Shown here piece by piece: positions 1 through 5,599 of a DNA stretch of 5,599 nt. Numbering within the stretch: the stretch's first letter is position 1; every line of letters starts with the position of its first letter. The position numbers and the translations under genes were made by a program. The notes under the pieces were generated by a model. It did no database searches. It saw nothing but the letters and a program-made list of their open reading frames with translations, and was not told where the DNA came from. Source of the stretch: Alphaproteobacteria bacterium (GTDB lineage: Bacteria > Pseudomonadota > Alphaproteobacteria > Rhizobiales > Hyphomicrobiaceae); the NCBI GenBank assembly GCA_022600335.1, contig JAHZKN010000052.1, positions 1 to 5,599 on the forward strand. The letters are read 5' to 3'.

Positions 1-1933
1 GGCGCTGTTGTGTTTTTAGAAGCCTAAGATCCGCGAGTGCAATTGGCAATATTTCAAGGCCGGAGTCTGCATCGACGGTAATAAGGCGCTGAAGCTGCGT
101 CTTGTTGTCGAGCATGACACGTTCGGAGTGGCTCCGGTTGCCACCAAAAACTGTCGAAAGTTGAGGATGGTTTGAGTCCGCATCGACCAGCAAGACACGT
201 TCGCCTGCCAAGGCCGCTGAATACCCAAGCGCTAAGGTGGTTGACGTTGTGCCTGCGTTCGATGCCGGTGAGACCATTAAAATGGTGCGCGGATTTCCTG
301 GTGCGCTGTCGGTGAGAATGCCGTTCAGTAACCGCAGCACGCCTTGCCGGAATCTGTGAGCTGAACGGGTTTGTGCGTGCGAGACGGCCTGCATGATGTC
401 GCTTAGATCGATGAAGGAAGCGAGAGCCAGAGCATCGCGTGCTTTTCCGATCAGGGAGCTATCGGTGACCACGGCGGCGCGCAGACGCGGCAATGTAGAA
501 AGCGTTGGCAGCGTAGTCTGAGTAACGTGCGTTGCATGTTGTCCGACCGAGGTGTCAAAGTGGTCACGTGTTAGAGCAGATGCAATGCCAAGACCAAGGC
601 CGCCGAGGCTTGCCAATAACAAGACCAACAACGGCTTCGGCCAGCTTGGATAGGAGGGCACGCTCGCGCGCGACACGATGCGGGCATTGGCGGCTGTCAG
701 GTTTTGTTGTTCTTGTGTTTCCTTAGCCCGGATCAAAAAAGCGCCAAGCAGCTCGCGACTGGCATGCGCTTCGCGCTCGAGCTCGCCGAGTTTAATCTTC
801 GCGGTGTTGGATCTGGCGACTTGCGATTTAGCGGTCTCCAATGCTTGCAGGATCTCAGCTTCTCGTGTTGCGGCGATCTCTGCTTCAGTCTTGGAAGCTG
901 AAACAATCCGCTTGAGCTCTGATGCAATCTGCGCACTGATCTCACGTTGCTGGGAACGGATATCAATCATGATTGGGTGCCGATTTTGGAATTGAGCACC
1001 AAGTGACGCAGCGCGTCGCGACACCTGCGCGTATTGTTCGCGTAGTTTCTGCACGAGCGCCGAGTTTACAGCATCGGGCAGCGTGTCAGGCCTGGCGCCT
1101 GTTTTTAATACTGCCTGAACTTCACTTCTGCGAGCACGAGCTTCTGCTGCGACAGCGCGCGCAGTGGCCAACTCTGTATTGAGTTTGCCTAGTTGTTGTT
1201 CGGAAACAAAACCGCCTTCAGAAGACACAATTTTATTAGCTTTCTTGAACTCATCAACTCGCGTTTCGGCGCGTTGCACGTCTCGACGCAACTGATCAAG
1301 GCGTGAATCAATGAGCGCATTCGCCTGGCGCGCTTCATCTGTTTTTGCTTTGAGCTGTTCGGCAATATACGCTTCCGCAATTGCGCTTGATAGGCGTGCT
1401 GCCTGAACCGGTGATGTCGCGCTGATCTCGACTTCAAGGATATAGGTCTTTTGAGCGCGGTGGATTTTCATCGCTCGCGCGAGGCGTTCAATGGCATAGG
1501 CACGTGGTTCTGGCGTTGGTCTGACACCACGGATGAGTGACTTCACGCGAGAGATTAAACTGCTGCCCGTGTAAAATTTAAATTCTGGATCATCGGTCAG
1601 TTTGAATTGATCAACGACGCGGCCAAGAACCTCATCTGAGGCGATGATAGGTACTTGGCTTTCGACCAGCGCCAAGTCCGAGGTTAGGCCGCCCTGGGTT
1701 ATTTCTTCCGACACGATTTTGCGAGAGCGTGGATCAACCAAAATTGTTGTGCTGGCGGAATAGGATGCCGAAGTCAGAGCAAGATAGAATATAGCTGCCA
1801 GCATCGCCGCCAACGTCAGCAGCACAATTGGCAGTGCACTACGCTTTAGGATTTTGAAGAAACCGGATAGGTCAGTGTCATGCCCATTGGGCGCACTTGG
1901 AGACATTGCAGCGGGCAATTCTTGTCGAGCCAT
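1..1933 (-). CDS. Wzc/ExoP/GumC-like polysaccharide co-polymerase with BY-kinase-like domain (3' end cut by window)
   Basis: This inner-membrane protein should control chain length and export of an exopolysaccharide or capsule. I translated 644 codons without a stop up to the left edge. Counting from the ATG at 1933, TM1 is about residues 34-53 and is followed by a Wzz-type periplasmic segment (SYSASTTILVDPR near 57-69). A long, charged, Ala/Glu/Arg-rich coiled coil spans about 190-400. A GNVR-like stretch (EREAHASRELLGAFL, then RIVSRASVPSYPSWPKP) leads into TM2 at about 434-453. The cytoplasmic part begins a P-loop domain: ILMVSPASNAGTTSTT at 551-566, then LLVDADSNHP at 581-590, which is the Walker A' motif of BY-kinases. 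The Walker A lysine is Thr562, and the ExxRxxR oligomerisation motif before it reads HxxRxxV (526-532). Walker B and any C-terminal Tyr cluster lie outside the window. An in-frame ATG at 2005 would add 24 residues; no start has a good ribosome binding site. I preferred 1933 because the extra codons include several unlike the rest of the gene. The gene is divergent from the glycosyl-phosphate transferase, which fits a shared pathway. Confidence 0.92.
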   Translation of the reverse strand, partial: MARQELPAAMSPSAPNGHDTDLSGFFKILKRSALPIVLLTLAAMLAAIFYLALTSASYSASTTILVDPRSRKIVSEEITQGGLTSDLALVESQVPIIASDEVLGRVVDQFKLTDDPEFKFYTGSSLISRVKSLIRGVRPTPEPRAYAIERLARAMKIHRAQKTYILEVEISATSPVQAARLSSAIAEAYIAEQLKAKTDEARQANALIDSRLDQLRRDVQRAETRVDEFKKANKIVSSEGGFVSEQQLGKLNTELATARAVAAEARARRSEVQAVLKTGARPDTLPDAVNSALVQKLREQYAQVSRRAASLGAQFQNRHPIMIDIRSQQREISAQIASELKRIVSASKTEAEIAATREAEILQALETAKSQVARSNTAKIKLGELEREAHASRELLGAFLIRAKETQEQQNLTAANARIVSRASVPSYPSWPKPLLVLLLASLGGLGLGIASALTRDHFDTSVGQHATHVTQTTLPTLSTLPRLRAAVVTDSSLIGKARDALALASFIDLSDIMQAVSHAQTRSAHRFRQGVLRLLNGILTDSAPGNPRTILMVSPASNAGTTSTTLALGYSAALAGERVLLVDADSNHPQLSTVFGGNRSHSERVMLDNKTQLQRLITVDADSGLEILPIALADLRLLKTQQR

Positions 1934-2477
1934 GACAGGGACCGCATGTTGAGGTGCGGGTCCTGTAATTCGAGCGCGTCTTTGCCCTGCTGCCGATTGT
2001 ACCATTTTGATGTCTATCAGCGTCTCAAATTGCAGCGGTTTTGGCCCAAAACGGTGGTGTTGGGTCCAGTTTCGCTATGGTCGAAGCTCGGTCTGGTTTG
2101 AACGCCGCAAGCGCTATGCCAGCCGGCTGAAATCATCGAACGAGGGCCGCAGGCGGTCCTGAAACAGCGGCTTTTTCGACTTTCGACAGATCTAAACCTT
2201 AACGTCCCGGAACGTCAGCGTGAACTACACCTAAGCCTCTCCAAGCTGCAAAGCCCAGGGCAATACAGTTATTCGAAATTAGGACCTGTTCGCGGTGTTA
2301 ACCGGCCACAACTTATGTATCATAAGCATCAATATGAAGCGTGCTATTTTCTAAAGATGCAATCCAAACGGGGGTGGCGCGTTGATGCATGGGCCAATGG
2401 TCCGGCAGCGAATCTGTGCGGACAACAGGGTCTCAAGCAGTGGTCTGCGTATTTGAATGTGATGAGCGAGTTGGATC
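1934..2477. promoter_or_regulatory. Divergent intergenic region between the co-polymerase and sugar-transferase genes
   Basis: These 544 bases separate two divergently transcribed polysaccharide genes, so both promoters and 5' leaders should lie here. I could not identify a convincing -35/-10 pair for either direction. Visible elements are an AT-rich stretch at about 2255-2360 containing a short palindrome (2312-2326), a weak GCCGC...GCGGC inverted repeat followed by five T (2146-2176), an 8-base palindrome AGCCGGCT (2121-2128), and a 43-codon plus-strand reading frame (2357-2488) that overlaps the transferase start. The co-polymerase reading frame stays open upstream of 1933 as far as a TAG near 2067-2069, so up to 72 bases at the left edge could be coding if translation starts at 2005. 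I see no larger gene here. Confidence 0.55.
2312..2326. repeat. 15-base palindrome (CTTATG-TAT-CATAAG), possible operator
   Basis: The sequence shows perfect 6-base arms around a 3-base centre, in the AT-rich part of the divergent intergenic region, about 150 bases before the transferase start. Size and symmetry suit binding by a dimeric regulator or a small hairpin. The arms are short and AT-rich, so chance occurrence is possible. No known operator is recognised. Confidence 0.3.
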
Positions 2478-3938
2478 GTGGTTTCTAGGTTTGACGTTGC
2501 GCAAAGTGAACTTGCTGCCAACCATACTGGTTGGCGCCTTGGGCGCGTGGGGTTTGCAATTGGCGCACTGGCGATTGAGCTCTTCGCAATTTTGGGTTGG
2601 TCTATTGTTTCAGGTGCCGGCTACCACGTTTATGCCTATGGCGACGTCGGGATGATTGATGTCTATGCCCGGCTTGGGTTTTTGACAGCATTTCTTTACA
2701 CGCTGCCATTTCTGTTTCGCGATGAATATCAATTTCACGATTATCTCGACGGTAAGCGATCACCTGGTCGCATTGTCTGGATTTGGGGCTTTGCGTTTGC
2801 CTGTCTTGGTGTGATCGGATTCATGACCAAGACCACAGAGGCCTATTCACGTGGTTGGCTGGCGATCTTCTTCGTTACCGGCCCGCTGGTTGTAATGTTC
2901 GTTGCTGGCTTCATCCAGAACGTGTTGAGGCGCCTTATCGAGCTTGGTCGTGTCGAGCCGCGACGCTTGATGCTGGTCGGCGACAGCACAGAAGTCGATC
3001 GCTTCGAGCAACAACTCATGGGCAACACCGGTGCGACCCGCATTGTGGCTTCTGTAATTGTTCCCGTCACTGGTGGAGATGGCGAGAACACGGAAGGCTT
3101 TGCCGATTTGCAAGACCGTTTGCGAGATGCAGTTGCACGCGCCAGGTTACTGCACGTCAATGATGTCATCGTGTTTTCTGAACGGGCGAACCGGCAATTT
3201 ACAGACCACGCCATTGCAGCTTTTAGTGTTCTGCCGGCTGCTCTTCATCTGGGCGCAGGTGATCTGATCGGCCGCTTTCGCAAGGCTGAAATTTGGCGTT
3301 TTGGTGATGTTACGACGTTGTCGTTGACTGTGCCGCCGCTGACAGCAGCCGAAGCCGTTATCAAACGAACATTTGATCTGGCTGTGTCGCTGCTGGCGCT
3401 GTGCCTACTGGCACCGCTGATGCTTACCATTGCAGTGCTGATAAAACTTGATAGTCACGGACCGATCTTTTTTCGCCAACGTCGGCGTGGTTTCAATCAT
3501 GAAGAATTCAAGATCGTAAAATTCCGCACGATGTCGACGTTGGACGATGGCGATGAGATTGTGCAAGCTCGAAGCGACGATGAACGCTTCACCCGCGTTG
3601 GCCAGTATCTGCGGCGCTGGAACCTTGATGAATTGCCGCAGCTGCTCAATGTGGTGCGCGGTGAGATGTCGTTGGTTGGCCCACGACCACACGCTGTGGC
3701 GCACGATGTCCTCTATGAAGCGCGCTTGCGCACCTATCCACGCCGTTTAAATATGCGCCCGGGCATCACGGGTTGGGCTCAAGTGCACGGTTTTCGCGGC
3801 GCGACAAATACTGATGACGCAATGCAACAGCGCCTCGATTATGATCTCTACTACATCGACAATTGGTCGGTGTGGCTTGATCTCTACGTAATTGCACTGA
3901 CGTTTGTGTCGTGGAAAGCGTACCGAAACGCCCACTAA
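2478..3938 (+). CDS. Undecaprenyl-phosphate hexose-1-phosphate transferase (WbaP/WcaJ/ExoY class, polyprenyl glycosyl-phosphotransferase)
   Basis: The enzyme should transfer glucose-1-P or galactose-1-P from the UDP-sugar to undecaprenyl phosphate at the inner membrane, the committed step of exopolysaccharide or capsule repeat-unit synthesis. The 486-residue protein has the full long-form layout. There are four hydrophobic helices (about 23-45, 64-80, 98-116, 126-149), a soluble Rossmann-like CoA_binding_3 domain (about 161-275, starting RRLMLVGDS), then a bacterial sugar transferase domain (about 294-486). The latter begins with a hydrophobic helix carrying Pro313, expected to be re-entrant. 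Family motifs are KFRTM (348-352), NLDELPQL with the catalytic Asp384-Glu385 pair, GEMSLVGPRP (395-404), PGITGWAQVHG (428-438) and WSVWLDLYV near the end. The start is GTG: an in-frame TGA at 2463-2465 rules out anything further upstream, and a weak AGCGAG (2465-2470) lies 7 bases before it. The sugar cannot be read from sequence; wcaJ-, wbaP-, pssY- or hfsE-like names are all possible. It is divergent from the co-polymerase gene. Confidence 0.95.
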   Translation: MVSRFDVAQSELAANHTGWRLGRVGFAIGALAIELFAILGWSIVSGAGYHVYAYGDVGMIDVYARLGFLTAFLYTLPFLFRDEYQFHDYLDGKRSPGRIVWIWGFAFACLGVIGFMTKTTEAYSRGWLAIFFVTGPLVVMFVAGFIQNVLRRLIELGRVEPRRLMLVGDSTEVDRFEQQLMGNTGATRIVASVIVPVTGGDGENTEGFADLQDRLRDAVARARLLHVNDVIVFSERANRQFTDHAIAAFSVLPAALHLGAGDLIGRFRKAEIWRFGDVTTLSLTVPPLTAAEAVIKRTFDLAVSLLALCLLAPLMLTIAVLIKLDSHGPIFFRQRRRGFNHEEFKIVKFRTMSTLDDGDEIVQARSDDERFTRVGQYLRRWNLDELPQLLNVVRGEMSLVGPRPHAVAHDVLYEARLRTYPRRLNMRPGITGWAQVHGFRGATNTDDAMQQRLDYDLYYIDNWSVWLDLYVIALTFVSWKAYRNAH

Positions 3939-4077
3939 ATGCAGAGCTACAGCAATCCACTGGCGATCTTGTGCGGGGGCAGATAGGTGCGAGGTGCTGT
4001 CATGGACAAATCTTAATCAAATGTTATCCAAGCGGCGCTAATGCTTCAGGCTGGGTTGTTTGTTTTTGCGTATCCCT

Positions 4078-4082
4078 AGGAG
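4078..4082 (+). promoter_or_regulatory. Ribosome binding site AGGAG of the small secreted-protein gene
   Basis: AGGAG lies 6 bases before the ATG at 4089, the best Shine-Dalgarno in the window. It decides the start: the in-frame TTG at 4083 touches the motif directly and is too close to be used. It also argues that this short gene is really translated. Confidence 0.8.
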
Positions 4083-4088
4083 TTGAGT

Positions 4089-4472
4089 ATGCGTTCCAAA
4101 AACGTTCTGGCGCTCGCCGTCAGCGTTCTGACTTTGGGCCTTTTGCTGCCCACACACGCTCATGCATTTGGTTGGCATCGCAGCGGTCCCCCGGTTGGTT
4201 GGGGCCGAGAGCAGGCTGTGCGTCATTGGGTTTATTACCCCCGTTACCGTCACACCTATCTTCGCCATCCCGTGACTGACCCGTATGCGTATCGTTACAC
4301 GCCGCGGCGTTACTATCCCTACTATAACTCAGGTTATTGGCGTTCGGCGGCAGCAATGCGCATGCGCCCACGCGTGCGTTACGTTCATCCCCGGTACTAC
4401 CGCGCTTGGGGGTATCGTAGGCCAGGGTATCGTGCGTTGAACCGGCGCATCTATCGCCATCGCCGCTGGTAG
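4089..4472 (+). CDS. Small exported Tyr/Arg-rich protein of unknown function
   Basis: The gene encodes 127 residues. The N-terminus is a clear Sec signal peptide: MRSK, a hydrophobic core at about 6-20, then THAHA with likely signal peptidase I cleavage after Ala26, before FGWH. The mature part of about 101 residues holds about 18 Tyr and 24 Arg with only two acidic residues (Glu41, Asp64), so it is strongly basic. Tyr pairs recur (WVYYPRY, RRYYPYYNSGYW, HPRYYRAWGY), and there is no Cys, so no disulfides or lipobox. I recognise no domain; small basic Tyr-rich exported proteins are familiar as hypothetical proteins in alphaproteobacteria. It lies 150 bases after the transferase on the same strand, with its own strong ribosome binding site and a hairpin just after the stop, so it may be its own transcription unit. 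A role binding anionic polysaccharide, nucleic acid or the cell wall would suit the charge but is speculation. Confidence 0.8.
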   Translation: MRSKNVLALAVSVLTLGLLLPTHAHAFGWHRSGPPVGWGREQAVRHWVYYPRYRHTYLRHPVTDPYAYRYTPRRYYPYYNSGYWRSAAAMRMRPRVRYVHPRYYRAWGYRRPGYRALNRRIYRHRRW

Positions 4473-4480
4473 TTTGGAAG

Positions 4481-4509
4481 TGTCTGGTTTGACCAGTGCA
4501 AACCAGACA
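4481..4509. terminator. 11-bp perfect hairpin after the small secreted-protein gene, possible terminator
   Basis: TGTCTGGTTTG (4481-4491) and CAAACCAGACA (4499-4509) form a perfect 11-bp stem with a 7-base loop, starting 8 bases after the TAG of the upstream gene and lying between convergent genes. Neither strand has a T-run after the stem, so it is not a textbook Rho-independent terminator; it could stabilise the 3' end or act with Rho. The loop contains a second ACCAG, allowing an alternative CTGGT-TTG-ACCAG hairpin (4484-4496). Confidence 0.5.
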
Positions 4510-4529
4510 TGGTTGACACAATAGGTTTA

Positions 4530-4592
4530 GGCGGCAGCTGTGGGGTATTCTGTGCCCTGTCCAAAATGGACAACGCACAGAGAGCTGCCGCC
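4530..4592. repeat. 63-base nested inverted repeat next to the rlmB stop codon
   Basis: Three stacked stems can be read directly. The outer arms GGCGGCAGCT (4530-4539) and AGCTGCCGCC (4583-4592) pair over 10 bp. The middle arms TCTGTGC (4549-4555) and GCACAGA (4575-4581) pair over 7 bp, plus a T-G wobble. The inner arms TGTCCA (4558-4563) and TGGACA (4567-4572) pair over 6 bp with an AAA loop. Unpaired parts are an 8-base bulge GTGGGGTA on the left arm (4540-4547) and a 2x2 internal loop. On the minus strand the structure begins 2 bases after the rlmB stop, so it can act at the 3' end of that mRNA and could serve convergent genes in both directions. No T-run follows on either side, so a dispersed palindromic element is an alternative to a terminator. 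Confidence 0.55.
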
Positions 4593-4594
4593 AA

Positions 4595-5392
4595 CTACTT
4601 TGAAGTTTGCGTCTCTCTTTTTTGAGCAGCTACATGCAGCGCAACGGCTGCTGCATTTGAAACATTCAAACTTGCCAGGTTTCCAGACGCGCTGATCCGC
4701 ACCAGTCGGTCACAAGTTTCTTGTGTTAGCTGCCGCAGGCCTTTGCCTTCCGCGCCCAGAACGAGCGCAGTTGCTTGGTCAAAGGGTTCTGCTTCCAGCG
4801 CCATCGCGCTGTCGCCTGCAAGACCAACGATCTCTAACCCTGCGTCCCGTAGTGTGTTCAATGCTTTTGCCAGATTTTGCACGAAGGCGATGGGCACAAG
4901 TTCCAGTGCCCCGGAAGCTGATTTGGCTAACGTGCCATTGAGCGGCGGACTGTGGCGATGGGTCATAATCAGGCCTGACGCGCCAAATACAGCAGCGGAA
5001 CGCAACACGGCTCCGACGTTGTGCGGGTCGGTGACGTGATCCAAGACAAGTAGCGGTCCACCATCTACGGCGCGTTCTGCTAGCTCTGCAAGTTCAGGTT
5101 CCGGTAGTGGATCAACAGTGAGGCAGACACCCTGGTGAACGGCATCAGGAGGCAATATTTTGTCGAGGTCTTTCGGTCGTGCGGCTTCAACGTTGAGCCC
5201 GCGCTCAGTGATAGCAGATTGCAATTTGCGCGCCGCATTGTCTGTTGCGAGAATTTTGCGAATGGGCCGGGCGGGGTTCGCCAATGCCGCGGCAGCAGCG
5301 TGAATGCCATAGAGCAGGATTGGATCGTCGCCGGAGCGTTGGGCACCCGTGGCACGCGACGGTTTGCGGCGAGTTCTAGGCGCGGTGGTCAT
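4595..5392 (-). CDS. rlmB: 23S rRNA (guanosine-2'-O-)-methyltransferase RlmB, SpoU/TrmH (SPOUT) family
   Basis: RlmB uses S-adenosylmethionine to methylate the ribose of G2251 (E. coli numbering) in the 23S rRNA peptidyl-transferase P-loop. The 265-residue protein has a basic, disordered leader (1-22), then the N-terminal substrate-binding domain opening with LLYGIHAAAAAL (26-37), then the SPOUT domain. Motif 1 is LDHVTDPHNVGAVLRSAAVF (117-136) with Asn125 and Arg131. Motif 2 is VLGAEGKGLRQL (211-222) with Glu215. Motif 3 is ISASGNLASLNVSNAAAVAL (233-252), which helps form the trefoil knot that binds the cofactor. Length and order are normal for the family. I chose the ATG at 5392 because the leader from here resembles alphaproteobacterial RlmB. 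The frame stays open further upstream, with a GTG at 5563, but those residues do not look like the family. An AGGAG lies 15 bases before the ATG, further than usual. It is convergent with the small secreted-protein gene and independent of the polysaccharide genes. Confidence 0.93.
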   Translation of the reverse strand: MTTAPRTRRKPSRATGAQRSGDDPILLYGIHAAAAALANPARPIRKILATDNAARKLQSAITERGLNVEAARPKDLDKILPPDAVHQGVCLTVDPLPEPELAELAERAVDGGPLLVLDHVTDPHNVGAVLRSAAVFGASGLIMTHRHSPPLNGTLAKSASGALELVPIAFVQNLAKALNTLRDAGLEIVGLAGDSAMALEAEPFDQATALVLGAEGKGLRQLTQETCDRLVRISASGNLASLNVSNAAAVALHVAAQKRETQTSK

Positions 5393-5599
5393 AGGATTTC
5401 TTGCAGGCTCCTGGCAGTGCGGGCGTGGATTTTCGATTGGACTTGGAGTTTTGTGGCGGCATGAGGGAATATTGGCAATCGTTAAGTGAACGCCACGTCG
5501 TCCCATCTTGAGGACCTCGCCACATGCCACCGAGCCCTCTGCGGGTTCATGAAAAGCGCACACATGGGTTGGAAATTCAGCGTAATACCCGTCAGCGCA
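5393..5599. other. Region upstream of rlmB; no supported gene
   Basis: It should hold the rlmB promoter and leader, but I see no convincing -35/-10 pair. No tRNA is visible. Three reading frames run off the right edge and cannot be judged. The minus frame of rlmB itself is open throughout. A second minus frame ends with TAA at 5482-5484. A plus-strand ATG at 5524 has GAGGA (5510-5514) 9 bases before it and 25 open codons. The plus-strand candidate has the best start signal, but its short peptide is not recognisable. Confidence 0.4.

Noticed and set aside
678..995. Plus-strand reading frames within 532-1182
   Set aside because: They lie opposite the uninterrupted co-polymerase coding sequence and read as low-complexity Ser/Ala/Arg shadows of it.
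1880..2101. 73-residue plus-strand reading frame across the co-polymerase start
   Set aside because: It has no ribosome binding site, its product is not recognisable, and it overlaps the co-polymerase gene on the other strand.
2091..2101. GTCTGGTTTGA repeated at 2091 and 4482
   Set aside because: An 11-base match is expected by chance in a window of this size; only the second copy is part of a hairpin.
2146..2176. GCCGC...GCGGC followed by TTTTT as a terminator
   Set aside because: The stem is only about 5 bp with a 16-base loop, and no plus-strand gene ends just before it.
4083..4088. TTG start two codons before the ATG of the small secreted protein
   Set aside because: It directly abuts AGGAG with no spacer, while the ATG at 4089 has the normal 6-base spacing.
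4120..4578. 152-residue minus-strand reading frame opposite the small secreted-protein gene
   Set aside because: It is a shadow of the plus-strand gene, which has a signal peptide and a strong ribosome binding site. The minus product has no recognisable features and runs through both inverted repeats.
4530..4592. Integron attC site
   Set aside because: Folded arms and a one-sided bulge invite comparison, but the flanks lack properly oriented RYYYAAC and GTTRRRY boxes, and there is no integrase or cassette context.
5393..5563. Longer RlmB starting at GTG 5563 (322 residues)
   Set aside because: The extra 57 residues are Cys/Pro/His-rich and unlike RlmB leaders; the 265-residue form matches the family.
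5393..5599. tRNA gene upstream of rlmB
   Set aside because: GGGTTCATG near 5543 looks faintly like a T-arm, but no matching cloverleaf, anticodon arm or acceptor stem could be built.

Overview
The window looks like chromosomal DNA of a free-living alphaproteobacterium, most likely of the Hyphomicrobiales type. This is inferred from the style of the encoded proteins, the slightly GC-rich but not extreme composition, the weak Shine-Dalgarno signals and the small Tyr/Arg-rich secreted protein. No marker in the window fixes the genus. I see no mobile element, CRISPR array, tRNA or rRNA.

Left part (1-1933, minus strand): the first ~644 codons of a Wzc/ExoP/GumC-type polysaccharide co-polymerase. 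It has two membrane helices flanking a long periplasmic coiled coil, then the start of a cytoplasmic BY-kinase-like domain. The gene runs off the left edge. Its visible nucleotide-binding loop lacks the Walker A lysine.

A 544-base divergent intergenic region (1934-2477) follows. On its right, on the plus strand (2478-3938), is a complete polyprenyl-phosphate hexose-1-phosphate transferase of the WbaP/WcaJ/ExoY class. This enzyme starts a polysaccharide repeat unit on undecaprenyl phosphate. The transferase (initiation) and the co-polymerase (chain length and export) are consecutive functions of Wzx/Wzy-type exopolysaccharide or capsule synthesis, so the left two thirds of the window is probably one edge of an exopolysaccharide locus.

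Next comes a small gene with a good ribosome binding site (4089-4472) for an exported 127-residue protein whose mature part is dominated by Tyr and Arg. Its function is unknown.

On the minus strand (4595-5392) is a SpoU-family 23S rRNA 2'-O-methyltransferase, RlmB, a housekeeping gene. The 122 bases between these two convergent genes hold two inverted repeats, one of them an elaborate nested stem of about 63 bases. The last 207 bases (5393-5599) are upstream of rlmB and contain no gene I can support.

Most of the window is ordinary. The points most worth a second look are the lysine-less Walker A loop, the nested palindrome beside the rlmB stop codon, and the Tyr/Arg-rich secreted protein. 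I found nothing that amounts to a clearly new multi-gene system.
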